64,000 nucleotides of DNA from Microbacterium sp. VKM Ac-2923 (GCF_022815605.1 NZ_JALGRP010000005.1:248001-312000); one strand, 5' to 3'; counted from the stretch's first letter, positions 8,213 to 16,958 are shown. Notes: generated from the letters alone by a model not told the origin. Translations and numbers: made by a program.

Positions 8213-8248
8213 CGGATGTGGCCGCGGCGGCCTGCCGGGACATCCGCG
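8213..8248 (-). terminator. Possible terminator of the phosphoesterase gene
   Basis: CGGATGT (8213-8219) and ACATCCG (8242-8248) can pair, with further GC-rich pairing in the loop (GGCCGC/GCGGCC), about 30 nt past the stop at 8275. Confidence 0.45.
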
Positions 8249-8274
8249 TTGTCCGGCTCGTCTATTGCCCGCGT

Positions 8275-9174
8275 TCACCGTTTGCGCGAGAAGGCCTCGA
8301 GCCGTTCCTCGGGGCTCAATGCCGCCATACGCCGCGTCCACTCGGGGGTGAAGTGCCCCGTCGCCTCCGCATCGACGACGGGGACGACGGCGTGGGTGAT
8401 CGTGTGCTCCCAGACGTGGACGAGGTGGAAGGACCTCCCGGCATCCATGCCGTTGACCTCGTCGGCGGGTCGCGCGAGATCCATCGTGTAACACGAGGCC
8501 GCCGCCACGCTCACGGGGACCCCCGCGAAGGTGCCCGAGGTGGAGTAGTGCAGGTGCCCCGCGAGGATCGATCGCACATCGCTGCCCCGGACGACGTCGG
8601 CAAGGCCGGGCTGGTCGCGGAGCTCGAGGACGTCGAAGAACGGGATGTGCGTCGGCAGGGGCGGGTGGTGGAGAGCGAGGATCGTCCCGAGGGGTGCGGG
8701 TTGGGCGAGCTCGGCGCGCAGCCAAGCGAGCTGCTCGGCGTCGACGTCTCCGTGATGCCAGCCGGGCACGGTGGAGTCGAGGGCGATGAGGCGCAGGCCG
8801 CCGAGGTCCCACACCCCCGTCACCGGCGCCTCGGTCGCCTCGCCGTCGAGCAGCTCGCGGCGCAGGGCGGGGCGCTCGTCGTGGTTTCCCGCCACCCAGA
8901 TCACCGGCGCATCGAGCCGCGCGGCCCAGGGCTCCACTTCGGCGCGAAGGGCGCGGTACGCCTCGGGTTCGCCGAGGTCGGTCAGATCGCCCGTGAAGAC
9001 CACGGCATCGGGACGCACGCCGGTCGCCTCGGCCGCGGCGAGAGTACGGCGCAGGTGCTGCGCGGTGTCGTATCGGTTTCCCAGAAGGCGGTCGGCGCCC
9101 AACAGATGAGTGTCGCTGAGGTGGAGGATCACGCGCGCGGCGGGCGCGTGCTGACCGAGCTGCACGGATGCCAT
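8275..9174 (-). CDS. Calcineurin-like metallophosphoesterase (CpdA-type)
   Basis: Cytoplasmic protein of 299 residues with all metal-binding blocks of the class III phosphodiesterase fold: Asp21 and His23 (LSDTHL), Asp63 (TGDLTD), Asn97-His98 (GNHDE), the HHPP at 169-172 and GHLH at 206-209. This arrangement matches the CpdA/Rv0805 group acting on cyclic nucleotides, though many members hydrolyse other phosphodiesters. The start is fixed by TAGGCT 6 nt upstream of the ATG at 9174. It is a single-gene unit between aspA and the phosphate transporter operon. Confidence 0.85.
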   Translation of the reverse strand: MASVQLGQHAPAARVILHLSDTHLLGADRLLGNRYDTAQHLRRTLAAAEATGVRPDAVVFTGDLTDLGEPEAYRALRAEVEPWAARLDAPVIWVAGNHDERPALRRELLDGEATEAPVTGVWDLGGLRLIALDSTVPGWHHGDVDAEQLAWLRAELAQPAPLGTILALHHPPLPTHIPFFDVLELRDQPGLADVVRGSDVRSILAGHLHYSTSGTFAGVPVSVAAASCYTMDLARPADEVNGMDAGRSFHLVHVWEHTITHAVVPVVDAEATGHFTPEWTRRMAALSPEERLEAFSRKR

Positions 9175-9180
9175 GCGTCC

Positions 9181-9186
9181 AGCCTA
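9181..9186 (-). promoter_or_regulatory. Leaderless-type -10 (TAGGCT)
   Basis: TAGGCT on the minus strand, 6 nt before the ATG at 9174. Confidence 0.6.
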
Positions 9187-9277
9187 GGAGGGGGCTCCGA
9201 CATCGTGCTCCGCGGTGTGCCCGCGATCCTGCGGCGATGGCCGATGGCCGACGAGCGCCGGACGCGTGGTCGAGGAC

Positions 9278-9298
9278 GATGCCGTCGCGAACGGCATC
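9278..9298 (-). terminator. Terminator of the PiT operon
   Basis: GATGCCGT (9278-9285) and ACGGCATC (9291-9298) form an 8-bp stem with a 5-nt loop, 21 nt past the stop at 9320. Confidence 0.65.
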
Positions 9299-9319
9299 CG
9301 CTCGGTCGGGGGTCGTGGG

Positions 9320-9649
9320 TCAGTGATTCAGCAGGATCAGCAGCAGCGCGCCCAGCACCGCCGCCGCGCACACCGCGAAGCAGACGTATGCGCCCACGAC
9401 CGACAGGCGCTTCTGCCCGTCGCTCAGAGGGTTCTTCTGGGCGGCTTTCGCGACCGCCCGCTCGGCGCGACGACGCTGCTTGTCGCTGAGCACGGTGATG
9501 GCATCCGTGAACTCCGCCGGTGCGACCAGCGGCGGACGCCCGCCGCGCACGAGCAGACGCAGACCCAGTGCATAGAAGGTGACCACGATCGATGCGCCCA
9601 GGAGCGCCGCGACGAAGACCTGGAGGAACGCCTCCCAGTTGATCCCCAT
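9320..9649 (-). CDS. Small membrane protein coupled to PiT transporter
   Basis: Protein of 109 residues with hydrophobic segments near residues 8-30 and 83-106, joined by a charged, Arg/Lys-rich cytosolic loop (KQRRRAERAVAKAAQK). No known domain is recognised. The ATG overlaps the stop of the transporter gene (TGATG), which implies translational coupling. It is therefore likely to act with the phosphate transporter, for example as a stabilising or regulatory subunit. This is an inference from position only. Confidence 0.75.
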   Translation of the reverse strand: MGINWEAFLQVFVAALLGASIVVTFYALGLRLLVRGGRPPLVAPAEFTDAITVLSDKQRRRAERAVAKAAQKNPLSDGQKRLSVVGAYVCFAVCAAAVLGALLLILLNH

Positions 9650-10866
9650 CAGGCGTCCTTTCCGACCTTGTCGCGGTCGAGACGACGGCGGTGGCGCGTC
9701 GGACCGGGCTTGCGGGGAACCTTGACCGCGGCCCCCGAGTCGGCGACCTCGCTCATGGCGTTCGCCGACGTGACCGAATCGCGACGCGAGCGCAGGAACA
9801 GTCCCAGGATGATGACGACGGCGATCACCGCGTCGACGGCGACGCCCCAGCCGCCGAGCCAGACCACGATCAACGCGGCCGCGGCACCCACCGCACCGGC
9901 CGCGGGCAGCGTCAGCACCCAGCCGATCATGATGCGGCCGACGGTGTTCCAACGCACGGTCGAACCGCGGCGCCCCAGGCCCGAGCCGATCACGGACCCC
10001 GAGGCGACCTGCGTCGTCGAGAGCGCGAACCCGAGGGCACTGGATGCCAGGATCGTCGCGGCCGTCGAGGACTCGGCCGAGAAACCCTGGGCGGGCTTGA
10101 CGTCGGTGAGGCCCTTGCCGAGGGTGCGGATGATTCGCCAGCCCCCCATGTACGTACCGAGCGCGATGGTGATGGCGCAGGCGAAGATGACCCACAGCTG
10201 CGGGTCGGGGTTCGCGCTGGACTGCCACCCGACGGTGATGAGGGCGAGGGTGATCACACCCATCGTCTTCTGCGCGTCGTTCGTGCCGTGCGCCAGGGCC
10301 ACCAGCGACGAGGTGAAGATCTGCCCCCACCGGAAGCCGTCGCGGCCATCGGCCTTCATGTCGTAGCGACGGGTGACGCCGTAGGCGATCTTCGTGACGG
10401 TGAAGGCGATGATCCCCGCCGTCAGCGGAGCGATCAGCGCCGGGAGGATGACCTTGCTGAGGACGACTCCCGTGTCGATCGCACTCGCGCCCACGCCCAC
10501 CAGCGTCGCCCCGATGAGGCCGCCGAACAGCGCGTGCGAAGAACTCGAGGGCAGCCCCAGCAGCCAGGTCAACATGTTCCAGGTGATCGCGCCGATGAGA
10601 CCGGCGAAGATGATCGGCGGGAAGATGTCGGGGCTCAACTGATCCTCGCGGATCATGCCGCCCGAGATCGTCTTGGCGACCTCGGTCGACAGGAACGCGC
10701 CGACCAGGTTGAGGCAGGCGGCCAGCAGGACCGCCACCTTGGGCTTCAGCGCACCGGTCGCGATGGGTGTGGCCATCGCGTTCGCGGTGTCGTGGAAACC
10801 GTTGGTGAAATCGAAGAACAGTGCCAGCGCGATGACCAGCACGATGATGAGGGCTGCGCTCTCCAC
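9649..10866 (-). CDS. pit: PiT-family inorganic phosphate transporter
   Basis: Integral membrane phosphate:cation symporter of about 405 residues. Both PiT signature repeats are present: DFTNGFHDTANA at 19-30 and HGTNDAQKTMG near 193. Each heads a half with SSSSHALFGGLIG-like or VASGSVIGSGL sequences. A basic cytoplasmic tail follows residue 370. I prefer the GTG at 10866 because homology begins there and GGAAAG lies upstream; an ATG at 10932 would add 22 residues without membrane character. It overlaps the following small gene. No PhoU-like gene is seen. PiT systems are usually low-affinity and constitutive. Confidence 0.9.
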   Translation of the reverse strand: MESAALIIVLVIALALFFDFTNGFHDTANAMATPIATGALKPKVAVLLAACLNLVGAFLSTEVAKTISGGMIREDQLSPDIFPPIIFAGLIGAITWNMLTWLLGLPSSSSHALFGGLIGATLVGVGASAIDTGVVLSKVILPALIAPLTAGIIAFTVTKIAYGVTRRYDMKADGRDGFRWGQIFTSSLVALAHGTNDAQKTMGVITLALITVGWQSSANPDPQLWVIFACAITIALGTYMGGWRIIRTLGKGLTDVKPAQGFSAESSTAATILASSALGFALSTTQVASGSVIGSGLGRRGSTVRWNTVGRIMIGWVLTLPAAGAVGAAAALIVVWLGGWGVAVDAVIAVVIILGLFLRSRRDSVTSANAMSEVADSGAAVKVPRKPGPTRHRRRLDRDKVGKDA

Positions 10867-11054
10867 CGTTCGCTTTCCGTGAGAAGGAAGAGGGGATGCC
10901 GACGGGATCGGCGCGACGAACGAAGAGTTCACCTGGAGTTCGACACTCGTTCACCGAGGTCGCGTCGTCATCCTTTCACCGGCGCGCGCGCTGGTCAAAC
11001 GCGGGCGGCGCGGCTTCCGGAGCGTCCTCCCGAGCCGATGTCGGCACGGCCGAC

Positions 11055-11060
11055 TACCGT
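11055..11060 (+). promoter_or_regulatory. Leaderless-type -10 (TACCGT)
   Basis: TACCGT, 6 nt before the GTG at 11067. This supports the short start. Confidence 0.6.
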
Positions 11061-11066
11061 GGAACG

Positions 11067-13193
11067 GTGACCGACCACCCGCAGCAGCCGACCCCGCCCG
11101 TCACCGACCGCCGCCCCGCAGCGCGCACCCACCACGGCGACACGTTCGAGGACCCGTACGAGTGGCTCCGCGCGAAGGACGACGGCGAGGTCGTGGCCCA
11201 TCTCGAAGCGGAGAACGCCTACACGTCCGCGCGCACCGCCCACCTCGCGCCCCTCCGCGAAGCCATCTTCGGCGAGATCAAGGGCCGGACCCTCGAGACC
11301 GACCTGTCCGTGCCCGCCCGCCGCGGCGACTGGTGGTACTACGGTCGCACGGTGGCGGGGGCGCAGTACGGCATCCAGTGCCGGGCTCCCCTGGACTCCC
11401 CCGACGACTGGACGCCGCCCGAACTGTCTCCCGACGTATCGGTGCCCGGGGAGCAGGTGCTGCTCGACGGCAACATCGAAGCGAAGGGCAACGAGTTCTT
11501 CTCGCTCGGCAGCTTCAGCGTCTCAATCGACGGAACGCGGTTGCTGTACGGCGTCGACATCGCCGGCGACGAACGCTATACCGTGCGGGTGCGCGATCTC
11601 ACCACAGGTGAGAACCTCGTCGATGAGATCCCCGGGACCTTCGCGGGCGCCGTTTTCTCACCCGACGGACGCTTCATCGTCTATACGACGGTCGACGACG
11701 CCTGGCGCCCCGACACGGTCTGGCTCCACGAGATCGGAACCCCCGTCGACACGGACACGCAGCTCTTCCACGAGCCCGACGAGCGTTACTGGGTGGGGGC
11801 GGGCTTCACCCGCAGCGAACGCTACCTGCTGATCCAGGTCGGCTCCTCCATCACCTCGGAAGAACTGCTCGTCGACGCCGACGACCTGCGTCGGCAACCG
11901 CGTTCCATCTGGCCGCGGCGCGAGGGCGTCGAGTACTCGTCGTCGCACGCCATCGTCGACGACCAAGACGTTCTCTACGTCCTGCATAACGACGACGCCC
12001 TCGACTTCGAGCTGGTCAAGGTCTCGGCATCCGACCCCCAGGGCCCGCGCGAGATCGTCATCGCTCATCGCGCCGGCCGCCGACTGCTCGGCGTCGACAC
12101 GTTCCGCGACTGGGGTGTCGTGGGCTATCGCCGCGAAGGACTCGAGCGTCTCGGTCTGCTGTCGTACGCAGACGGAGACGTGACCGAACTCACCTTCGAC
12201 GAACCCCTGTACAGCGCCGGCGAAAGCGTCAACAACGAGTGGGCACCGCCGCTGCTGCGACTCGGCTACGGCTCCTTCGTCACCCCGGGCACGGTGTACG
12301 ACTACGACATCGCGTCGGGCCAGCTGCTTCTGCGCAAGCGCCAGCCCGTGCTCGGCGGCTACGACCCCGCCGACTACGGCCAGGCGCGCGTATGGGCCGA
12401 CGCCGACGACGGCACGCGTGTGCCCGTGTCGCTGGTGTGGAAGCGGTCGTTCGGCGAGCCGGGTGCCGCGCCGCGCCCGGTGCACCTGTACGGGTACGGC
12501 TCGTACGAGCACTCCATCGACCCCGGCTTCTCGGTGGCGCGACTCTCGCTGCTCGATCGGGGCGTCGTCTTCGCCGTGGCGCACGTGCGAGGCGGCGGCG
12601 AGATGGGTCGCCAGTGGTACGAAGACGGCAAGCTGCTCGCCAAGCGCAACACCTTCACCGACTTCGTCGCTGCGGCGCGCCATCTGGTGTCCGAGGGCTA
12701 CACGACACCCGACCGCATCGTCGCCGAGGGCGGCAGCGCCGGCGGGCTGCTCATGGGCGCCGTGGCGAACCTCGCTCCCGAGATGTTCGCCGGCATCCTC
12801 GCCGACGTGCCCTTCGTCGACGCGTTGACGACGATCCTCGACCCCTCGCTCCCCCTGACGGTGATCGAGTGGGACGAGTGGGGCGACCCGCTGCACGACG
12901 CCGACGTCTACGCCTACATGAAGTCGTACTCGCCGTACGAGAACGTCCGTGCCGACGCGGAGTACCCCCGCATCCTCGCCGTCACCTCGCTGAACGACAC
13001 CCGCGTGCTGTATGTCGAGCCGGCGAAGTGGGTCGCGCGCCTGCGCGAGGTCGGCGCCGACGCCCTGCTGAAGTGCGAGATGGTCGCGGGCCACGGCGGC
13101 GTCAGCGGCCGCTACAACGCCTGGCGGGAGCGCGCCTTCGAGCTGGCGTGGCTGTTGGACGTGCTGGGACTGGCGGAGGCGCCGAGCAAGTGA
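11067..13193 (+). CDS. S9 prolyl oligopeptidase family (oligopeptidase B-like)
   Basis: Cytoplasmic serine peptidase of 708 residues. An N-terminal seven-bladed propeller (about 75-420) gates an alpha/beta hydrolase domain. The catalytic residues are visible: Ser557 in GGSAGG, Asp644 in LNDTRV and His676 in GHGG. The fingerprint YGSYE...HVRGGGEMGRQWYEDGK is typical of oligopeptidase B (PtrB), which cuts short peptides after basic residues. No signal peptide is present. The GTG start is set by the -10 hexamer at 11055-11060; the open frame extends upstream but is low in family similarity. The gene is followed at once by a long inverted repeat with a T tract that can serve as its terminator. 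Confidence 0.92.
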   Translation: MTDHPQQPTPPVTDRRPAARTHHGDTFEDPYEWLRAKDDGEVVAHLEAENAYTSARTAHLAPLREAIFGEIKGRTLETDLSVPARRGDWWYYGRTVAGAQYGIQCRAPLDSPDDWTPPELSPDVSVPGEQVLLDGNIEAKGNEFFSLGSFSVSIDGTRLLYGVDIAGDERYTVRVRDLTTGENLVDEIPGTFAGAVFSPDGRFIVYTTVDDAWRPDTVWLHEIGTPVDTDTQLFHEPDERYWVGAGFTRSERYLLIQVGSSITSEELLVDADDLRRQPRSIWPRREGVEYSSSHAIVDDQDVLYVLHNDDALDFELVKVSASDPQGPREIVIAHRAGRRLLGVDTFRDWGVVGYRREGLERLGLLSYADGDVTELTFDEPLYSAGESVNNEWAPPLLRLGYGSFVTPGTVYDYDIASGQLLLRKRQPVLGGYDPADYGQARVWADADDGTRVPVSLVWKRSFGEPGAAPRPVHLYGYGSYEHSIDPGFSVARLSLLDRGVVFAVAHVRGGGEMGRQWYEDGKLLAKRNTFTDFVAAARHLVSEGYTTPDRIVAEGGSAGGLLMGAVANLAPEMFAGILADVPFVDALTTILDPSLPLTVIEWDEWGDPLHDADVYAYMKSYSPYENVRADAEYPRILAVTSLNDTRVLYVEPAKWVARLREVGADALLKCEMVAGHGGVSGRYNAWRERAFELAWLLDVLGLAEAPSK

Positions 13194-13264
13194 GAACAGG
13201 GGATCGTTCGAGAACAGGAGCGATGCGGCTCGCGCAGTCGGGTTCTCGGACGATTCCCTGTTTT
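13194..13264. repeat. Long inverted repeat, family 2, copy 1
   Basis: The left arm (13194-13219, GAACAGGGGATCGTTCGAGA then ACAGGA) is largely complementary to the right arm (13241-13264, GGTTCTCGGACGATTCCCTG then TTTT). It begins directly after the oligopeptidase stop. The same arm motif, ACAGG-GATCGTTC-GAACAGGA, recurs at 14441-14467. Confidence 0.75.
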
Positions 13265-13370
13265 CGCGCACGGGCCCGCGGCTCCTCCCCGACCTCCTGG
13301 CATCCGGATCCGTCCACCGTAGGCCCCCGGTAGGCGCCCGGGCCGGAACGGCCCAGGGCATCCTCGGGGG

Positions 13371-14219
13371 ATGAGTGACGCCCTGGTCGAGTTCCTCCGT
13401 CGTCGAGGCGGCGCCGTACACACCCGCACCGCGCGCGCGGCGGGATTCACCCCGCACGCGATGGTGACCGCGGTGCGCGACGGGAGGATCGATCGAATAC
13501 GCCGCTCGTGGCTGGTCCACCCGGAATGCCCGCCGCCCCGTCGGGCGGCCGCCACCCGCGGCGGTCGGCTCACGTGTGTGAGCGCCGCGGCGGAACGGGG
13601 TCTCTGGGTACCGCCGGCCGACGACATCCATATCTGGGTGCCGCCGACGGCTTCACGCCTCGATCCCACCCACGTGAAGCTGCACCGCGCAATCGGCCCC
13701 GTGCCCCTCGCGAACATCCAGCCCGACGAGCACATCGTCAATGTGTTGTTTCACGTCGCATCCTGTCTGCCACCGGCGGATGCGCTCGCCGTCGGGGAAT
13801 CGGCACTTCGACATCGCATCGTCGACGCAGAGGTCCTGGCCCGCGTCGTCTGGCGCTCCCCCCGCGCCGCCGAGGTCGCCCGCGTCGCCGGGGCCCTGTC
13901 TGACTCGGGTCTCGAGAGTCACTTCCGCGCGCTCCTGACCGCCGCCGCGATCGCGATGCGTCAGCAGGTGCGGATCGACGGTCGTCGGGTCGACGGGCTC
14001 ATCGGCGAACGACTCGTCGTCCAACTCGACGGGTTCGCGTTTCATCGCACCCCCGCAGACCGGCGTCGCGATCTCGAGCAGGACGCACGGCTCGTGCTGC
14101 GGTGGTACACCGTGCTGCGGTTCGATTACGCGCACGTCCTGCTCGACCCCGAGGCCGTGCTCGATCGCATCCGGATAGCCATGGCGCAGGGGCTGCACCT
14201 CCCCCCGGCCCCCCGCTAG
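13371..14219 (+). CDS. DUF559-type nuclease-fold protein with AbiEi-like N-terminus
   Basis: Protein of 282 residues of a kind common in actinobacteria. The N-terminal 90 residues resemble the winged-helix domain of AbiEi-type antitoxins (FLRRRGGAVHTRTARAAGFTPHAMV). The C-terminal 90 residues match DUF559, a Vsr-like PD-(D/E)XK fold: RVDGLIGERLVVQLDGFAFH, then DRRRDLEQDARL and VLRFDYAHVL. Members are often annotated as endonuclease-domain proteins but their activity is unproven. No toxin partner is adjacent. The ATG at 13371 follows a G-rich stretch that only weakly resembles a ribosome site. It is flanked on both sides by family 2 inverted repeats. Confidence 0.75.
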   Translation: MSDALVEFLRRRGGAVHTRTARAAGFTPHAMVTAVRDGRIDRIRRSWLVHPECPPPRRAAATRGGRLTCVSAAAERGLWVPPADDIHIWVPPTASRLDPTHVKLHRAIGPVPLANIQPDEHIVNVLFHVASCLPPADALAVGESALRHRIVDAEVLARVVWRSPRAAEVARVAGALSDSGLESHFRALLTAAAIAMRQQVRIDGRRVDGLIGERLVVQLDGFAFHRTPADRRRDLEQDARLVLRWYTVLRFDYAHVLLDPEAVLDRIRIAMAQGLHLPPAPR

Positions 14220-14235
14220 AGGGAAGGGCTGCGCG

Positions 14236-14250
14236 GCAGCCGAAGGCTGC
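14236..14250 (+). terminator. Small hairpin after the DUF559 gene
   Basis: GCAGCC (14236-14241) GAA GGCTGC (14245-14250), 17 nt past the stop at 14219, within a GC-rich stretch. Confidence 0.45.
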
Positions 14251-14370
14251 GCGGCGGTAGGGCGAGGCAGCGTGACGGCGCGTCGGCACGGCAAGGGCGC
14301 CCGACAGCGCGCAGGCACAGCGGAGCGGCGGTCCAGCAGCCGGGCAGCGCGGCGAAGCGGCACCCGCAGG

Positions 14371-14410
14371 CACCTGCACCTGCACCTGCACCTGCACCTG
14401 CACCTGCACC
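14371..14410. repeat. Hexanucleotide microsatellite (CACCTG)n
   Basis: Six full copies and one partial copy of CACCTG run without error through 14371-14410, in the 370-nt gap between the DUF559 gene and pfkA. Nothing in the gap looks coding; the hexamer gives an alternating Val-Gln string on the minus strand that I regard as a by-product. Confidence 0.95.
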
Positions 14411-14440
14411 GATCAGCGCAAAGTGCCCGCCCTGCTCAGC

Positions 14441-14502
14441 ACAGGAGATCGTTCCGGAACAGGACGCCACCTCCGGGCCGCGTCCTGTCCTCGACCGATC
14501 TC
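14441..14502. repeat. Long inverted repeat, family 2, copy 2
   Basis: The left arm (14441-14467) begins ACAGGAGATCGTTCCGGAAC and the right arm (14480-14502) is GCGTCCTGTCCTCGACCGAT then CTC. Arms and spacing resemble the copy at 13194-13264. It lies downstream of pfkA (minus) and of the DUF559 gene (plus). Confidence 0.7.
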
Positions 14503-14552
14503 ATGCCCACGAACGGGCCCGTCGCGGACGCTCGCGCGCGGCGGCGCCCCAC

Positions 14553-14566
14553 CCCGCGCAAGCGGG
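14553..14566 (-). terminator. Probable pfkA terminator
   Basis: CCCGC (14553-14557), GCAA loop, GCGGG (14562-14566), flanked by CCCC/GGGG runs that extend the stem imperfectly, 24 nt past the pfkA stop. Confidence 0.55.
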
Positions 14567-14589
14567 ACGGGGGGTCGGCCGGAGCAGGT

Positions 14590-15618
14590 TCAGCCGAACA
14601 GCGCGGCGGCCTCTTCGTAGCGGTACAGGGGCACGCTGTTCAGCTCGCCGAGGGCGTCGGCGAAGGGCACGCGCACGATGTCGGTGCCCCGCATGGCGAC
14701 CATCTGACCCCAGGCGCCCTCGTGCAGAGCGTCGGCGGCGTGGAGGCCCAGGCGCGTCGCGAGCACGCGGTCGAAAGCGGACGGCGACCCGCCGCGCTGG
14801 ATGTGTCCGAGCACGGTGGAGCGCGTCTCGATGCCGGTCAGGCGCTCGATCTCGGGAGCGAGCAACTCGCCGATGCCGCCGAGGCGCGGGCGGTTGAAGG
14901 CGTCGAGGCCCTTGTCGCTGAACGCTTCGTCCATGCCGGTGAGCTTGAAGCCCTCGGAGACGACGACCAGGGGCGCGCGACCGCGGTCGTGGGCGCGCGT
15001 GACCTGCTCGACGATCTCGTCGATCGACATGGGCACCTCGGGGATGCAGATGACGTGCGCGCCCGCGGCGATCCCGGCGTGCAGCGCGATCCACCCCACG
15101 TGGCGACCCATGACCTCGGCCACCATGCACCGCTGGTGCGAGTCCCCGGTGGTGCGCAGACGGTCCATGGCATCCGTGGCGATGTTGACGGCCGTGTCGA
15201 AGCCGAACGAGTAGTCGGTGGCACGCAGATCGTTGTCGATCGTCTTCGGCACGCCGAGAACGTTGATGCCGTCCTTCGACAGGCGGTCGGCCGCGGCGAG
15301 GGTTCCCTCGCCTCCGATGGCCAGGATTCCGTCGAGACGGTGCCCGTACATCGTCTTCGAGATGTTCTCGGCGCCGCCGCGCGCACCCTCGTACGGGTTG
15401 GTGCGGCTGGTGCCGAGGATGGTGCCGCCGACCTTGGACAGGCCCTTCACCTCGTGACGCGTGAGGGGGAAGAAGTCGGCGTCGACGACGCCGCGCCAGC
15501 CGTCGCGGATGCCGACGAACTCGATGTCGTAGTTCGTCGTCCCCTTGAGCACGACACCGCGGATGACCGCGTTGAGCCCGGGGCAGTCGCCGCCGCTAGT
15601 CAGGATGCCGATCTTCAT
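14590..15618 (-). CDS. pfkA: 6-phosphofructokinase
   Basis: Phosphorylates fructose 6-phosphate in glycolysis. The 342 residues match the short actinobacterial PfkA type: LTSGGDCPGLNAVIRG (6-21), GGEGT (102-106), PKTIDND (124-130, catalytic Asp128), MGRHVGW (170-176) and LGHIQRGG. The Gly after Glu104 indicates ATP rather than pyrophosphate as phosphate donor, while the Lys of PKTIDND is shared with pyrophosphate enzymes. This mix is known from ATP-using group III enzymes such as the Streptomyces one. The ATG at 15618 has AGGACT upstream. Two hairpins follow the gene. Confidence 0.92.
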   Translation of the reverse strand: MKIGILTSGGDCPGLNAVIRGVVLKGTTNYDIEFVGIRDGWRGVVDADFFPLTRHEVKGLSKVGGTILGTSRTNPYEGARGGAENISKTMYGHRLDGILAIGGEGTLAAADRLSKDGINVLGVPKTIDNDLRATDYSFGFDTAVNIATDAMDRLRTTGDSHQRCMVAEVMGRHVGWIALHAGIAAGAHVICIPEVPMSIDEIVEQVTRAHDRGRAPLVVVSEGFKLTGMDEAFSDKGLDAFNRPRLGGIGELLAPEIERLTGIETRSTVLGHIQRGGSPSAFDRVLATRLGLHAADALHEGAWGQMVAMRGTDIVRVPFADALGELNSVPLYRYEEAAALFG

Positions 15619-15744
15619 TGGCTGGAGTCCTCGCTGTGATTCGGGTGAGGGAGCGGCGCCGTTGCCGTCTTCGACCCTATAGCCGCGAACGGGACCGGTG
15701 CCACACGGCGCGAAGCGAGGTGAGGATCGGGGCCGGTCCCACCG

Positions 15745-16806
15745 TCACGCCCGGTGCCAGCGACGTCCATCGGCGCCCGTGCGGGCCGCCCAGTCCTCCG
15801 CCGGTCCAGAGGGTGCCACGGTGTCGAACCAGAACGTCTCGTCGGGTCCCCAGCCCGCCAACACGCTGGCTTCCCGCTCGCCCACATCGACCACGCGCCC
15901 CGCCGTCGACAGGTAGCCCGCGACGCTGAGATGCACGCCCACGGCCTCACGCGCCACCGACGCCCAATCGGGCTGAACCCACGCGCCGCTCCTCCCCGTC
16001 GTCATCTCCCAGACGTGGCGACGACTCGCGCTGACGGAGACCGGATGCCGTCGACACAACGCCGCCCAGGCGTCGGGACCGTCGATCTCGAGGACCTCGC
16101 CCACCGGGGGTGTCACCGGCTGGACACGAGCTGTCGTCCACCCCAAGGAGTCCTCGACGAGGGTGAGACCCACGGGCCCGCCCGCCCCGCGGACGCGAGT
16201 CGTGCGCGGCAGAGCGAAGGGCGGCGTCGACCACCATGTGCCCGATACGTCCCGACCGGCGAACTCCCGGGCGAAGCGCCGCTCGTCGGCATCCATGTCG
16301 GCGCGCCACCGGGACAAGATGCCGACGGGATTCCCCTCGGGTTCCGCCGGATGCTCCCAGCCCACCGATGCGGGGGTCAGCCGATCGACCGGGCTCGACC
16401 ACCACGCGGTGAGGGGTGACTCCGCGATCGCCCGCGCCACGGGCTCCAGGACGGGACGCATCTCGTCGGTCGCGAGCAGGATGTCTTCCCCGTGCGGCGG
16501 TTGCCAGTACGCGGCCAGATCGACCGTCACGGCAAGCGCCGCCTCGAGGACGGCGTCGGTGAGATCCGGCGGCGCGATGCGGCGCAGCGCGGCGGCCGCG
16601 GTCGCGACATCCGCCTCGTCGAACGTCGACGCCCCCGGAACGGGCCCGGCGATCGCGCCAGGATGGGCCAGCAGGTGCCGGGATCCCCTCGGGAACACGT
16701 TCACGCCGCCGAGAGCGTCGCGACGATCCCGGCCGCCCCACAGGATCTCGCCGCACAGTCGCCGCCCGCGGGGTCCCGCGAGGAGCGAACCGGGGACCAG
16801 GGACAT
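15745..16806 (-). CDS. Conserved hypothetical protein
   Basis: Protein of 353 residues with no domain I recognise. It is soluble, rich in Trp and Pro, without signal peptide or membrane segment. Middle segments such as WWSSPVDRLTPASVGWEHP and GTWWSTPPFALPRTTR look like a globular enzyme-like fold. It could be a lineage-specific protein of Microbacteriaceae. The start is firmly supported: TAGGGT lies 6 nt before the ATG at 16806. It is a single-gene unit between pfkA and the helicase. Confidence 0.75.
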   Translation of the reverse strand: MSLVPGSLLAGPRGRRLCGEILWGGRDRRDALGGVNVFPRGSRHLLAHPGAIAGPVPGASTFDEADVATAAAALRRIAPPDLTDAVLEAALAVTVDLAAYWQPPHGEDILLATDEMRPVLEPVARAIAESPLTAWWSSPVDRLTPASVGWEHPAEPEGNPVGILSRWRADMDADERRFAREFAGRDVSGTWWSTPPFALPRTTRVRGAGGPVGLTLVEDSLGWTTARVQPVTPPVGEVLEIDGPDAWAALCRRHPVSVSASRRHVWEMTTGRSGAWVQPDWASVAREAVGVHLSVAGYLSTAGRVVDVGEREASVLAGWGPDETFWFDTVAPSGPAEDWAARTGADGRRWHRA

Positions 16807-16812
16807 GGCACG

Positions 16813-16818
16813 ACCCTA
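16813..16818 (-). promoter_or_regulatory. Leaderless-type -10 (TAGGGT)
   Basis: TAGGGT on the minus strand, 6 nt before the ATG at 16806. Confidence 0.6.
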
Positions 16819-16958
16819 GCCGCCGGTGCCCGGCCGTCCCTGCTTCGCGCGACACCGCGCGCACGGGCCGCGAACCGCCCCCGCCCGCTGTCATGCCCGT
16901 CCGCGCATCGCCCGGGCGTACGCGGCGACGCGGGCACCCACTGCGCCTGCCGACGCGG

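Noticed and set aside
9649..9660. Possible frameshift between PiT and the following small gene
   Set aside because: The overlap TGATG is a normal coupled stop/start. The PiT family ends here and the small protein has its own start.
13999..14409. Frame on the minus strand starting with a Gln-Val repeat
   Set aside because: It is produced by the CACCTG hexamer and runs antisense through the DUF559 gene; no ribosome site and no domain.
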